Assembly: GCA_028023455.1 (NCBI GenBank)
Contig: JAQFVV010006548.1
Location: forward strand, 746,001-810,000
Length of the DNA: 64,000 bases
Source of the DNA: Epiperipatus broadwayi
Taxonomy: Eukaryota > Onychophora > Udeonychophora > Euonychophora > Peripatidae
Reading direction: 5' to 3'
Shown here: piece by piece, positions 14,761-26,431 of the stretch
Numbering within the stretch: position 1 is the stretch's first letter
Layout of the letters: every line of letters starts with the position of its first letter
The notes under the pieces: generated by a model
Database searches by the model: none
What the model was told of the DNA's origin: nothing
Seen by the model: only the letters and a program-made list of their open reading frames with translations
Program-made: the position numbers and the translations under genes

Positions 14761-15000
14761 AGAGACCAAATGCTATCCACCAAAAAAAGATACGAGGACA
14801 CATGGAACCTGTTACATGTCCCACAACCACCCTAGAAGCTCTCCACAGAACAAACTCACCAACACCGCATGAAGACAAACTGCGGCCTAGGTACAAGATA
14901 TATGGAATGAACTCAACAACCGAAATCAACCTATCCTTAGGATCTTATAGACCTTGGCCCCACGTATGTATTCCCTATTTAGTATATTCATTGTAACCTT
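13138..15000 (+). mobile_element. 5'-truncated non-LTR retrotransposon (LINE)
   Basis: A GC-richer block with LINE reverse-transcriptase and C-terminal zinc-finger remnants in successive frames on the plus strand. It starts near the RT motif RPIS (about 13138), has no endonuclease domain, and ends soon after the coding remnant. The A-rich tail is unclear. 5' truncation is the usual outcome of target-primed reverse transcription. I cannot fix the clade. Confidence 0.8.
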
Positions 15001-17809
15001 TGAACAATAATTAGAAAACAATAAATTTCTTAAGATAAAAATTAAAACCATTTATGTAATTGATTGGTAAAAATTAAAACCATTTGCATATTATTTGGGT
15101 TATTTTTATTTATTTACTTTTTTAATTATAAAATTATTTTAAATAAAGTTTTTATTCTTGATTTTTAAACAAATCTGCTACTCTAATATTTGCAAGAAAA
15201 TTCCATAAATTATTCAAAAATTAATTAGAAAAACATTCTTTTGAAGTAATTTTTTAACCAAAATAAAACTTTATTATAGTCTAAAAGAGTTTTTGTTTTA
15301 AATTTATTTTTGCATTTTATTTTAAGACCTTGTAATTTGTTAAATGATTGGTAGGAAAAAAAACTAGTAATGAATTTTTGATTAGTAAAACTATTTTTTT
15401 TAAAAAATAAAAACAGTGCTAGTAAGATTAAATTGAATCTAGAGAATAATAAAACCATGATACTTGCTTTTATATCTATAATATTTCTTTACATTTTTAT
15501 ATATATATATTTATATATAAGCATTATTTATCATATCTATATTTTAGTAATTTATTCCTAAAAGAAATTATATAGCAAGTAGTTCTCATAATTGGCTATA
15601 GAAAAACTACTTTTTGGATATATTTATGATAAACAACTTAAATTCCTACATGAATAATGTTAGTAATGATTGATTAAAATAGCAAAATGATTATTATATA
15701 TATATAGTGCCCTTTTGTTTAGGTCCAAATAAATTCATTTAGTCAATTTTCTAAAAAAAAATTAAATTAAAGATATATTTTAACTGGTATGTCTACTATA
15801 TTATGTTGACAGTGTTTTTAAAAGCTTACTTAAGGTAAAATGAGAATATTAAATGCATAAAACTATACTAATATATTAAAAATAGTCACATAAAGTTAAA
15901 AAGATGTAATTTTGTATGGTTGGGAAAACTGGCCATAATAAAATAGTATATTAATAAGTCCTTTAAATAAGTGTTTAAAACTAAATTTTAAAGTAATAAC
16001 TTACAATTAAATAAATAGTATATTTTAAAATGAAAATTATACTTAATAGTTGTATTAAAAATTATTTATTTAAAATGTAATATTTTGTGGGGACAAATGT
16101 GTTTAGTTTTATAGTATTAAAATTATTATTCTAAATTCTGTTATTATTCTTTAATATAATATTTTTTGCAATTAAATATTTATTTTTGTTAGTAGACAGT
16201 AAAATAGATACATTCTGTCTGGATAAATCATGTAATAAAGTTTCAAAATTGCTTTAGAATTGTACTATAAAATTGAAATATTTATTTGTCTATCACAAGA
16301 TAAAAGTTAGCTATTATAAAACATTTAATAAGATTTTAAAAACGAATGTAGTTAATAAAACTTAGATTTTTAAAAAATAGATACATTAAAACTAAATGTT
16401 GAATAGATTAATAAAATATTATTTTTAAAATGCTATTTTAATAATATTTGATTTGTTTAAATAAAAATATAAAATTAGTTGAGAATTAAATAATGTAACA
16501 ATTAATATATTTGATGAGTCATCATTTTTAATTTTAATTGTGCAATCTTAAAATAATATGTAAATATAAATTAGATAATCAGCTAAAGATCAATAGCAAA
16601 TCAAATTATCAATTTATTTTGATATAAAAGCAGATGTTCACTTGTTTTTGTGTGTGCTTTTTTATCAGTCAATTGGGCTTTAGTCAGTCAAGTGTGTTTT
16701 AATCAGTCAACTCAGTGCTATAATAGCTCTCTTAATAATTTATTATTTGTAAAATATTAAAGTATTGGATAGTGTACTAATTGGAATTATTTTTAAAAAA
16801 GAAAGTATTAAAAAACTATATTTATCAAGTTTAAGTCATGCACTGTTAAAAGCAACCAAGATTCCCTACCAAGTGTTTTATCAAAACTTAATTTTAGCGT
16901 CACAATAACTATGGAATTCATACCAAAAGTAATTATATACCTGTGGAAAAAAAGGAGGAAGGTACAGTCCTTAATTGAAAATATATTTTTAAAGTTAGTA
17001 ATGAAGGAAGATATAATATTGGTCATATTAATATTTTGGACATTGTATAAAGAATTAAATAGAAAAGTTTGCGGGAAATTAAAAGTAAATGCATTTTATT
17101 AGAAAAAAAGATAGCCTTATTTTTTAAAAAAAGCAAAGCTAAACGGCAAAGACTTTCAATTATCAATATTTGAAGATATATCATTTTTTAAAAGAATTGC
17201 AGTAAATGTTTTTTAAGAAAATATTCTTTTAAGAATTTATTCTGAACTTTTATTTAAAGGGATAGAGAAATAAAGATAATATTACTGCAGTATTAGAGAA
17301 GACCGCAATTATTTAATAATATTTTAAAAAAAAAACAATATTGGAAATTATTAACTGAAAGAAAAATACCTGGATAATTAAAATTATCCTGACAGAAGAA
17401 CTTTATGCTAGTTTTATTAAATTGTTAAATGCCAATTTCCATGAACAAAAATGCACAATTTCCGGGTAAGTACATCTAAACTAATATAGCTATAATAGAT
17501 TCATCAGAGAAGCCGAATACAGGATCCTGTGGAACAAGAAAACTACGGAGAATTATTTTCAAACTTTATAACTTAATATTATCTTCAGTAATCATTATTC
17601 TAAAAGATATAGATAAAGGACTATATTTTATAGACTTTTTAATTAAGGATTAATGATTATTTTCATAGATAAATTCTGATTTTAAATTTGACTTACTTTC
17701 CTTTCATTTCATTTTTTCGTTTTCATCATTTTTTGTTTTTTAATCAACTGATCATGTGTCGTGTGATGGTGATAAAAGTTTGTCCTCAAGTGTTAAGACC
17801 ATGGTTGTC
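15001..17809. other. Very AT-rich stretch, no gene seen
   Basis: Almost pure A/T over 2.8 kb, with short TA runs at about 15498 and 15698. Around 16660-16715 the word CAGTCAA recurs three or four times. Short open frames here look like chance. Confidence 0.5.
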
Positions 17810-17985
17810 GTAGCAGTGTGCCACGGGTGAAAAATGAGTGCTTATCATGGAATGGAGTTTTACGTAGTTATGGTTTTATTATTTTATGGACTAATAAGTA
17901 GCAGCATGCCACGGGTGAAAAATGAGTGCTTATCATGGAATGGAGTTTTACGTAGTTATGGTTTTATTATTTTATGGACTAATAA
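17810..17985. repeat. 88 bp tandem duplication, two copies
   Basis: The unit beginning GTAGCAG at 17810 repeats at 17898 with only a two-base difference near its start. It includes the words GCCACGGGTG and GGAGTTTTACGTAG. The near identity implies a recent duplication. The 71-codon frame across it is only the repeat read twice. Confidence 0.9.
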
Positions 17986-18270
17986 TAATATTAAGTTTTT
18001 TATTATTATAATTGTAGATAGGAAAATTACATATAAAAATATTTACTAATATAGTATTATAATTATCGTAAAGAATACTTAATTTTTTTTTTCTATAAAG
18101 TTTTTTTTTAAATATATTTTAAGTATATTGTATTAAATGTGGACCAAGAAAATGTCTAAAAGTAATCAACTAGCAAAATTATCACTATGGGTAAAATTAT
18201 AAAATCTTATTTTTTTTTATATGATGTATTTATTTTATTTTCTTTAGATTGCTTGGAGTATTTTATAGTA

Positions 18271-18292
18271 CACCTTTACCCCACTTAGTGAT
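18271..18292 (+). repeat. Tigger-type element, 3'-side terminal inverted repeat
   Basis: Starts CACCTTTACCCC directly after TA, and matches the reverse complement of 24562-24583 with two transitions. Confidence 0.85.
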
Positions 18293-18674
18293 GGCACTTG
18301 GTCCTCCAAAACTCATCATTAAGTAAGAATATTGTGTACAGAATATGTATTTATAATGGGGGTCTATGGGAAAAAAATTGGTTCGTTCCTAAAGCTAAAA
18401 AATTACACTAACTTGGGAATAAAAAACATATTATAAAAATATTTATTGAATGCATTGTATAAAAATATGTAAAACCAAAACCCTTAATGTAATATGCTTG
18501 TGTAAACTATGTTGTATTATGCAGATATTCACTTGAAATATGTACATACTGTACACACTGTACTATATATGTATGTACAGTATATATGAATATGTAAAAA
18601 GAAAAAAAACTTAGCTTAATTTTTTGAGTTATCAGTTGCACATTCTAAGATCTATTGCTGTCTTCTAAATCTTT

Positions 18675-20315
18675 TCATGATCTTGGTTTTTTTGGAGGAG
18701 ATGCATCAGGTGTTGATGGCTGAGAATCCCTGGAGAAAAAGTTTAGAATGAATAGTTGACGTGCTTCTTGAATTTTCTTTTCATACAACATGTTATAAGG
18801 TCTCATTATTTGACTGAAGGCATTTTTAAATGTAATACTGTGTTCCAAGTCAGGATCAAATTCATCCCAAAAGCTGTTCATGGTCTCATGATATGAAATA
18901 AATTTTTTCAATTTCTTGATGTCCAGATTTTTCTCTATAGGCTTATCAATTATATTTTCTTCATGGCTTTCTTTTTCTTCATTCAGTTGTGAATCCAAAA
19001 ACTCTTCAATATTATCATCAACTTCTGTAAATCCTGCTTTCTTCGTTAAATCAAGTATATTTTTGCGTATGATTGAAGGAGTTTCCTTTTCAACTTCAGT
19101 GCATGTAATGAGTTGTGGGTAGACTTTCTTCCATGTAAGTTTAAGAACTGTGTTAGTAACTTTATTCCATGCATTTCCTATAAAATCAACAGCTGATTTT
19201 ATATTGAAGGCTTTCCAGAGATTTGGAATTGTGTTATCAGTGTCCATATCCAAAGTGTCGACAAGATGCTTCATTAGTTGTTGAAGATAGTACAACTTGA
19301 AGGTTGCAATGATTTCTTGATCCATAGGTTGAAGAAGTGATGTGGTGTTCGGTGGTAAAAAGACGAGTTGAATGTTGCTTACATAATCTGAGATGTCCGT
19401 AGGATGTCCAGGTGCATTGTCTATTAGTAACAAGGCCTTGTCTGTGAGATTTCTGTTCCTACAGTATTTAGTGATGAAAGGTGATAGATAAGTCTTAATG
19501 TAATCTATAAAAATTTCTCTTGTTACCCTTGCTTTCCTATTAGATCGCCATATAACAGGTAATGATGATTTTTTAATTTCTTTAAATGCACATGGATTTT
19601 CAGAATGGTAGACAAGAAGTGGTTTCAGTTTTACATCTCCCTCCATATTTCCTCCAAGTAATAAAGTAAGATGATCCTTGGCTGGCTTGTAACCTGGGGC
19701 TTTTCTTTCTTCTTCAGATATAAATGTGCATGAAGGCATTCGTTTCCAAAACAGGCCAGTTTCATCAACATTGAAGATTTGTTTCATGGTATATCCTTCC
19801 TGTATTATATTTAATAGCTCAGATGGAAAATTTGCGGCTGCAGTACTGTCTGCTGAGGTTGCTTCTCCAGTAATTTTTATATTGTGTAAGCATCCATGCC
19901 TCCAAAATCTATCAAACCATCCATGACTGCCTTTAAAATCTAAATCTCTGACACTTTCATCTCCCTCATCGATCGCTTTTTGTCGAAGATCTTGAAAGGG
20001 TTTTATTGCTTTTTCCTGAATTAATAAAAAAGATAATGGCATTCCTTGGTGATTACGTGAATCGATCCATTGCAGGAGAAATTTTTCTAATTTTTCGAAT
20101 AAAGGATGCCGTGATTTCGTAATTTTGGAGCCACTTACAATTAGTTGAGCACTTTGTTTTATTTTGTCTTTGTTTTTCAAAATGGTAGCAACAGTAGACA
20201 CAGATAATCCCATAAATGAACATATATTATGATTTCTTTCTCCTTTTTCCAGTCAACGTAAAATATCCACTTTGGTTTCCAAGCTTAAAGATTTTCTCGA
20301 TTTTTTCATGGCCAT
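18675..20315 (-). pseudogene. Tigger-like (TIGD1-type) transposase, one premature stop
   Basis: Family role: cut-and-paste transposase that acts in the nucleus on the element's ends. The likely start is the ATG at 20315, giving about 546 codons. The residues just after it (MAMKKSRKSLSLETKVDIL) look like the family's psq-type helix-turn-helix. A TGA then falls at about codon 21; reading is open again to the stop at 18675, with an internal ATG at 20213. Next comes a CENP-B-type helix-turn-helix (roughly residues 70-150), then the DDE domain: NVDETG (D about 184), LLLIDNAPGHP (D about 299) and QPMDQE (D about 332). All three catalytic aspartates are present, and only the single stop breaks the gene, so it decayed recently. 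Host-domesticated TIGD genes lack such flanking inverted repeats, so this is a transposon copy. Confidence 0.93.
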
Positions 20316-21140
20316 GATGATTAAATAAAGTACAGTGTACAGTATTTAAAAGAAAAAAATTATATCACTATGAAAAACAAGTGTACTTTCACTGTTTAAA
20401 AAATAGAGTACAGCAAAAAAAAAGAGAAACTAAATTTGAATTTAAGTTTTTATATTATTCTGCAGAAGTTTTTCATCGTAATGAAAAAAAATCCATACTG
20501 AAGAGCACTTATTTAAAATTTTGTATTGTAGTACATATTACTGTATACTGTATTTATGTTTATTACTTATTTAAAATTATTAAAATTAAAAAACAATGTT
20601 TAATTATAAATTATTTAATTGAAAATAAAGACTTATTACTGTACACGTAAATCAGTCAACTTTAGAAAAAAAAATTCAACTTATTTTAAAAGAAAAAAAA
20701 ACCCCAATTGTACTAATTTTCTAAAAACATGTGCTAGGTTTATTTTTCTTTTATTTTATATTTGCTATAAGCGGATTGTTGGAATCTTAATAAATACGGT
20801 ATTTTTAGTAATCTAATAGTGCCCCCCCTCCCGTTCATGTAGAAAGAAATTCATTAACATTTATTTTAAATACACAATGTTTTTCTTTTTAAACTTTTCT
20901 AATTCGACATTTGTGTTTTAAAATGTTGTTTTTCTTTTGATTTGAAATAACTTGAGTGTAAACAACATGTTTATTAACGAAGTTAGAAAATCAATAACTA
21001 TTTTTACATAATTATCCAGGTGTTCTAAAAATAATATATCATAAATAAGAAACATACCCACACAGTTTAATATTCATATTTAGTGTTTTCCTGAAAGTTT
21101 GTGATATTTATATATTGGAGTATTTCATCATCTAATATAT
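20316..21140. other. 5' untranslated part of the Tigger-like element
   Basis: AT-rich sequence between the transposase start and the first nested hairpin. Small open frames here (20381-20816) have no recognisable content. Confidence 0.5.
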
Positions 21141-21239
21141 GTGTTGAATGTCTTTAGAAAAATTAAACTTAATTTAAATAATCCAAGTACTGTATATTAT
21201 ATTTAAATAAAGTTTAATTTTTCTAAAGACATTCTACAC
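21141..21239. repeat. Perfect-type hairpin (short MITE or inverted repeat)
   Basis: Arms of about 45 bp (21141-21185 and 21195-21239) are reverse complements with few mismatches. The shared core is TGTCTTTAGAAAAATTAA. The loop is about 9 bp. It lies inside the Tigger-like element. Confidence 0.8.
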
Positions 21240-21876
21240 TTATATGTATACAGTATTATAAACAAATTAAAAATCCTTCTTTTTCTTTTCAAAAACTTTA
21301 TTTTCTTATCTCAATACTGAACATATATATATTGTAACCAGGTGGGTTACATCACATGCACTAATATAGTGTATGTGAATATATATATATGTAAAATAAA
21401 GGAAAAGTAGAAATAAACATGGAATAAATTTTTGTAGATATTTTTCTATATTTTCTAAAATAAAATAATACTAAGTAAAAGGTTAAATAATAACTCGATT
21501 TAAAATAAAAATTGTATTATGAAATTAATATTTTAAAAAGGTTTGATAAATATTATTTGTAATTCTGATTTTGAAATTTAAATATAAGCTTGTTTTTTTG
21601 ATAATTTTGAAAACATTGTCTATTTTTAAAATCTTTTAATTAATACTTGTATAAAATATCTTTTTTAAATTAATGCTTGTTTTCATTTCTACTATGTAGT
21701 TAAAAATCTTTGTAGATTAAAAATTCTAAAGGATTATCACACCTTTGGTCAAATTCCAAAGATTAATGTAAAAACATGAAAATCACACTTTGATAGAAAT
21801 TTCCAGCTTGTTTTCAAATGGATTAAAGTTAATTGAAAACAGCCACTGTGTTTTTGTCACCTGACCTACCCAAAGT

Positions 21877-21884
21877 TATAAAAG
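21877..21884 (+). promoter_or_regulatory. TATA box of LTR-like repeat A
   Basis: TATAAAAG about 545 bp from the repeat's left end, following a GC-richer run. In copy B the matching place reads GATAAAAT, a weakened version. Confidence 0.45.
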
Positions 21885-23165
21885 ACTGATAAAAAAATAT
21901 CAGTTAGTTTTTTGCTGGTAGTTTGTAAGAGTTGACCAGAGGAATCTGGTGGTAGTATTTTAAGCAGTGGCCAACTGGGCCACTGCATAATCTGGATAAT
22001 AATTTTTAAAAGAACGGTTAGCTGAAAATTGGTTTCAATATTTTACTGCAACTTGATGAAGTGCAGCAGTTGGTTTTAGCTGACCAGAGAATTTGCAGAA
22101 TAGCTACCATAGATTGGTGTAGTTGAAGACAAGATAATAGACTGTTTTCCTTAGTAGGAGTTTGAATTCACATGGAGTAAATGACCCACTTCTTTGTTCT
22201 GTAATTCATAGCCTTAAACATGGAAAGGACAGTTGCTTGTCTGGAACAGTTCTACACAGACAGGAGACCAATTATGGACCAACATTATAGATGGATTATA
22301 CTTTGACCTGATGATGACAATCACTAAAACCAAACTCACCAAGAAAAAAATCTTCTAGCTTGCTGAAAGGCAGAGAAACATGGATAAACGTATATACAAC
22401 TGGTGGTGAGTAGCGTTATATATGATAAGGAAGTTTTAAACAATTTCCTTAGTAAAATGATATTTTTATAACTAATAGAAATATATAAAACGATATTAGT
22501 TTAAAGTCGTTTATTAAAGAAGCAAAAACTGTTTAAAGTTATATTTATAATTTAGAGAGGAAAAAAAAAGTACAAACAAAGTTATAATTAATAGTCAAGA
22601 AAGTGATTTCCAAAAATCTTTTAGACTAGGAAAAAAGAAAGACATTTTAAATCAATTAACTGTTAAAAATTTGATAGTTCTTATTTTAAAGAAAATGACT
22701 ATATTCAAGATTAAATTGCGAAAATAATCTTTCATAATTTTATTGTAGCTAAATTAATGTTTCATATGTCTGTGCAAATTATATATATGTGTTTCAGTAA
22801 ACCTAGTATGTAAAATGTATTTCATTTAACTGAAACTTCAATCATTTATTGTATTTCATATAATTTAAGAGTTTGATAATTATTTTGTAACAAGTCAAAT
22901 AGGTTATTTCACGCACACACACACGTATATGTGCGTATGTTGTCAATTGTAACACGTAAATTTTAATCAATTTTTTCTTATATAATGATTTTATGTTTAA
23001 TTGAAATGTATTCCTTGTATATTATAAAATGCACGTCTATGTGTTTGTAGAAACTTATTAAGAAATATTGTAAATATGTATGATAACCTTAATTGTGTAT
23101 ATAATATTGTATATCATTCAAAATCAGAACCCTTATAAGACCTTATTTATTTTTTTATTGTTATT

Positions 23166-23171
23166 AATAAA
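23166..23171 (+). terminator. Poly(A) signal of LTR-like repeat A
   Basis: AATAAA in the context TTAATAAACTT, conserved at the matching place in copy B (48992-48997). Confidence 0.4.
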
Positions 23172-24561
23172 CTTATGTAATTGTTAAAATTATATTCCAT
23201 TATCTCTTGTTTACATACAGTAATAGAGCCCATGTTCTCTGAGCTAGATTTCGGACACGGATAAATGGGGATGTGTTTAGTGCTTTGGGCATCCAGTGAT
23301 GATCAATCATTATCCTGGTTGGCGCAAAAAAGGATACTCTTTAAAGCCCATGCACTATATTTTATTTTAGTTCAGTCTTATTAAAAATTTAGGTTTATAG
23401 TTGGCCAGTACAAGTGGCCTGAGCATTGATGATGATCAGCATGTTTTAATGTCCCAGCATTGTTATTTAGATTTTCTAGTTGTGTATTTTAATGGGCACT
23501 AAGCTGGTGCATCCAAGTCATGTTTATATAATTGTCCAAGCTGGCAAAGGCTCAGAAGTTAGCCTAGTCTAAAGAAGACCCATTTCCAATCCAGTCACAA
23601 GGTTGACTGTTGATTCATATTTTTATTGTTCAAATCCAGCCACAAGATGGTCTGTTGATTTTATTCTGATTACTTGCACTTATTTCTCTCGAATACTCAT
23701 ACTTTTATTTATAATGCTGGTAGATGATTAATTATGCTTTTAGTTGCTCTTATGAGTTAACTGGTTGATCTCTCAATGTTCTCAGAGATTCTCTAATCTC
23801 ATTTTATTATTAAATATATTTACTTATAGATACTTTTGTAAACTATTGTAAATGATTTTGTATTGACTGGGGTTGATGATGATTTTTCCATCACCCCAAG
23901 TTCATACCAATTTTTATACCCCCATTCCATTACAATATATATATATACAGTATTTATATAATACAAAACTCCAACTGTTTATCTTCATACAGTCATTTTT
24001 AAGGATATCTCTCTCCCACTGCTATATTTTATTACTCTTTTACATTATTTAATTACAAATCAACGTTGAAACGTTGGAGTTTTGTATTATATAAATATAT
24101 ATACTGTATATGTTCAGTATTGAGATAAGAAAATAAAGTTTTTGAAAAGAAAAAGAAGGATTTTTAATTTGTTGATATTATTGTAGAACATATATACATA
24201 TTTTAAAAGAAAAAGTGGATGAACATTTGCTGTGTTATTTATTATATATGATGTATACAGTATTATAGATTCAGTAATTATAGATATTTTAAGTGTTTTA
24301 TGAATAAAATATTGTATGTGTATACAATTACAGCAAAGTCATTACCTGTATACATATTACAATAATATACTTTTGCTTTTGGGTAAAATGAATTTAATAT
24401 AGCTATCTCTGATGTCATCAGTGATGCAAAATTCAAGATGGCTGCCAAAATTTTTTTATTTTTTATTTTTCGCGATCGTTATAACGAATAATCGATTGTA
24501 CATCGAAGTAGTGGGTACAAATTGATGATGATCGCTATTGCGAAATATCGCTAAGTAGACA

Positions 24562-24583
24562 ATCGCTAAGCGGGGTAAAGGTG
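24562..24583 (-). repeat. Tigger-type element, 5'-side terminal inverted repeat
   Basis: Reverse complement starts CACCTTTACCCCGCTTAGCG and is followed by TA. The adjoining 24470-24560 repeats CGCTA/TCGCTAAG-type words, possible sub-terminal transposase sites. Confidence 0.85.
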
Positions 24584-24585
24584 TA

Positions 24586-25967
24586 TTGTTGTATGAATGT
24601 ATGGGTATGTGTGAATGCATTACAAACACATAAAGCTTATTTGAGTTAGATTTTTTTTAAAAATATGCATACTTTTATTTTGTAATACTGATGTAATATA
24701 AATTTAACGATGAATATAATTTATATGATTCTTTCGTAAAAGAACCCTATTATTTTAAAATGTTTAAAGTATTGACTTAGTACATCGATACCAATCATTT
24801 ATATTTCTATTGAGAATTTTTGAAAATGAAGTAACCTTTTCTTGTTGAGTAGTCTAGATTGTTGAATTTATATGTGAATTTTATTTATTGTTTTTAGAAA
24901 TATGTTTGAGAATTTTGACAATGTAGATAGATAAATCTATTAAGAAATTTTAAAGTGGTAGTGACTTGGGAGTATGCCAAAGAAACCAAAGGGATGCTTA
25001 GATGTAGGTTTTTATAGGGAATAGAAATAATTTTATTATCTTAATGATATGCAGGTATCGATAATGAAGCCCTGTAACTTGTATATTTCCATGGACAATG
25101 GTTTCCATTGTATTGAATATTAATGTTCCAAAAAGCTGAATAAATAGCTTGGGCATTATTTTTAGTATAGGTTATTAGACAGAGAAGTCATGCCTCTTTT
25201 CTTTTTATGCACTGTTGCCATGTTGACTATCTTATATGTTTATACTATTGAGTTAATACTCTAATTTGTTCTTCATACCTATGCATCTGATCACTATTGT
25301 AATTTTTAAGATATTGCATCGTACAGAACTGTATTTTGAGGGAGAATAATAAATAATTTTAGAATTGAAGGATCATTATTTTGGAAGAGGATAAGATAGG
25401 TTTTTCTTGCTTTGAATTGTGTTGAGATTAAATACAAATGAGATTCAGAGTAAAATTAAAATAAGGATAAAGAATCATAAATATTTGCCATATTTTAGTA
25501 AACTATTTTTTTATAAAAATATAAGTGATAATAAAATTGTTCATGAAACTTTTTGAATAATTTTTTTTTAATTTTTTTTTTATCATACATGTAATGCATA
25601 TTTTTAATGGATGATACATCTAGAGAAACAACATAGAATAGAACAAATAATTATATTTTATAAATATGATTTTATGTTTTAGAATACGCATTAACGCACA
25701 CATAGGAATTTTATTGAAAGTAATACCAAGCAAGATGTATAAAAATTTGTTAATCATATTGTTTTTATTTGAGTCCACTTATTTATTTAGTAATGAATTG
25801 AAATACATTTTTTTTTTTTGATAATGTCAGCACTATCATAATAAAAGTTATTTAAATAATTGAGTATAAACTGATAGACATGTATTGAAATAAGTGCTAC
25901 TTCTGTAGTTTATGTTTTCATAATTTGTATATGCCTATGGAAAATATATAATATAATTCAACTGGTA
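24586..25967. other. AT-rich stretch, no gene seen
   Basis: Non-coding sequence between the Tigger-like element and the hammerhead element. It contains T runs at about 25560 and 25810. Confidence 0.45.
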
Positions 25968-25975
25968 GACAATAT

Positions 25976-26032
25976 AAACAGAGCAAAACTCTCCATACAG
26001 TATTGCCACCTGTGCTAAACAGAGTAATCAAT
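25976..26032. repeat. Left terminal direct repeat (57 bp)
   Basis: Identical at every base to 26432-26488. It contains the word AAACAGAG twice, at its start and near its end, and the block CCATACAGTATTGCCACC. Confidence 0.95.
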
Positions 26033-26078
26033 GGATGCCAGAAGGCTTGTGCATAAAATCCCTATCTAATGCCTACTC

Positions 26079-26137
26079 ATCCAATATCCCCAGACTAGTT
26101 TCTGGCTTGTGGCCTTCGTCAGTGAGGAGCTTTGGAT
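26079..26137 (-). ncRNA. Hammerhead self-cleaving ribozyme (type I)
   Basis: Read on the minus strand from 26137 the order is: stem I strand, CTGACGA (26116-26122, matching the core CUGANGA), stem II GGC-CACAA-GCC, GAAA (26099-26102), a stem III made of the palindrome ACTAGT, C (cleavage position after GTC, between 26093 and 26092), then the other stem I strand. Stem I pairs TCCTCA with TGGGGA (one G-U) and, beyond an AGC/TA internal loop, ATCCAA with TTGGAT perfectly. The very short stem III with a palindromic loop is the form known to act as a dimer in retroelement hammerheads. Oddity: an A/A mismatch closes stem II next to the core, which may weaken activity. Confidence 0.88.
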
Positions 26138-26431
26138 CTGAGAGCACTGCATCTAGATCTTAGGATCTAATGCAACCCTCTAGCAACCACCTTTTATCTC
26201 TACTTAACTACAAAACTATGAGAATGAAATTGAAAACACAAAAAATATTTTCAATCTAAGCTCAATAGCTTATATAGTCATATGGGTCTGAACTCAGTTC
26301 AGCACCCATACATTTTGGTGTCTTTGGCTCTTTTACAACCATAGCCACCACTATCCTATTAGGCAGGATTGGTGTTAAACCATTTAGCATTACATGATCA
26401 CATTTCCTATACTAGCACATTAATTTTTGAT

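Larger units (their letters stand above)
21333..23934 (+). mobile_element. Long solo-LTR-like repeat, copy A
   Basis: Begins TGTAACCAGG and ends CCATTACA, so it has the TG...CA ends and 5 bp inverted tips (TGTAA/TTACA) of an LTR. Both flanks are TA runs, so the short target duplication is ambiguous (about 4-6 bp). A second copy with the same two ends lies at 46932-49822, diverged by perhaps 15-20 percent by eye. It has a TATA-box-like word and a downstream AATAAA, the order U3-R-U5 needs. No coding capacity is shared between the copies. Other possibility: a non-autonomous element with short inverted tips. Confidence 0.7.
21246..24187. mobile_element. Palindromic (foldback MITE-like) insertion, split by an LTR-like repeat
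   Basis: The sequence 21246-21332 followed by 23935-23975 is the reverse complement of 24073-24187. Matching words include CCTTCTTTTTCTTTTC and AATACAAAACTCCAAC. The match continues straight across the 2.6 kb insertion 21333-23934 as if that were not there, so the palindrome is older than the insertion. Without it the palindrome would be about 340 bp with a spacer of about 97 bp (23976-24072). Confidence 0.82.
18271..24583 (-). mobile_element. Tigger/pogo-type DNA transposon with nested insertions
   Basis: The left end at 18271 and the reverse complement of the right end at 24583 share a terminal inverted repeat of about 22 bp starting CACCTTTACCCC. A TA dinucleotide flanks each end (18269-18270 and 24584-24585), the target duplication expected for Tc1/mariner/pogo elements. 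Inside is a Tigger-like transposase on the minus strand. The 6.3 kb size is inflated: a hairpin (21141-21239), a palindrome (about 21246-24187) and a 2.6 kb LTR-like repeat (21333-23934) sit between the transposase start and the 5' end. Without the palindrome and the LTR-like repeat it would be about 3.4 kb. Confidence 0.88.

Noticed and set aside
18916-19926. Plus-strand frames inside the Tigger-like transposase gene
   Set aside because: They are antisense to a well-supported transposase and have no motifs of their own.
22305-22335. CTGATGATGA followed by a possible small stem in both LTR-like copies (also 47690-47715), resembling a hammerhead core
   Set aside because: The box after the stem reads CTAAAAC, not GAAA, and no cleavage triplet or stem I pairing follows. 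It is conserved only because the two copies are related.
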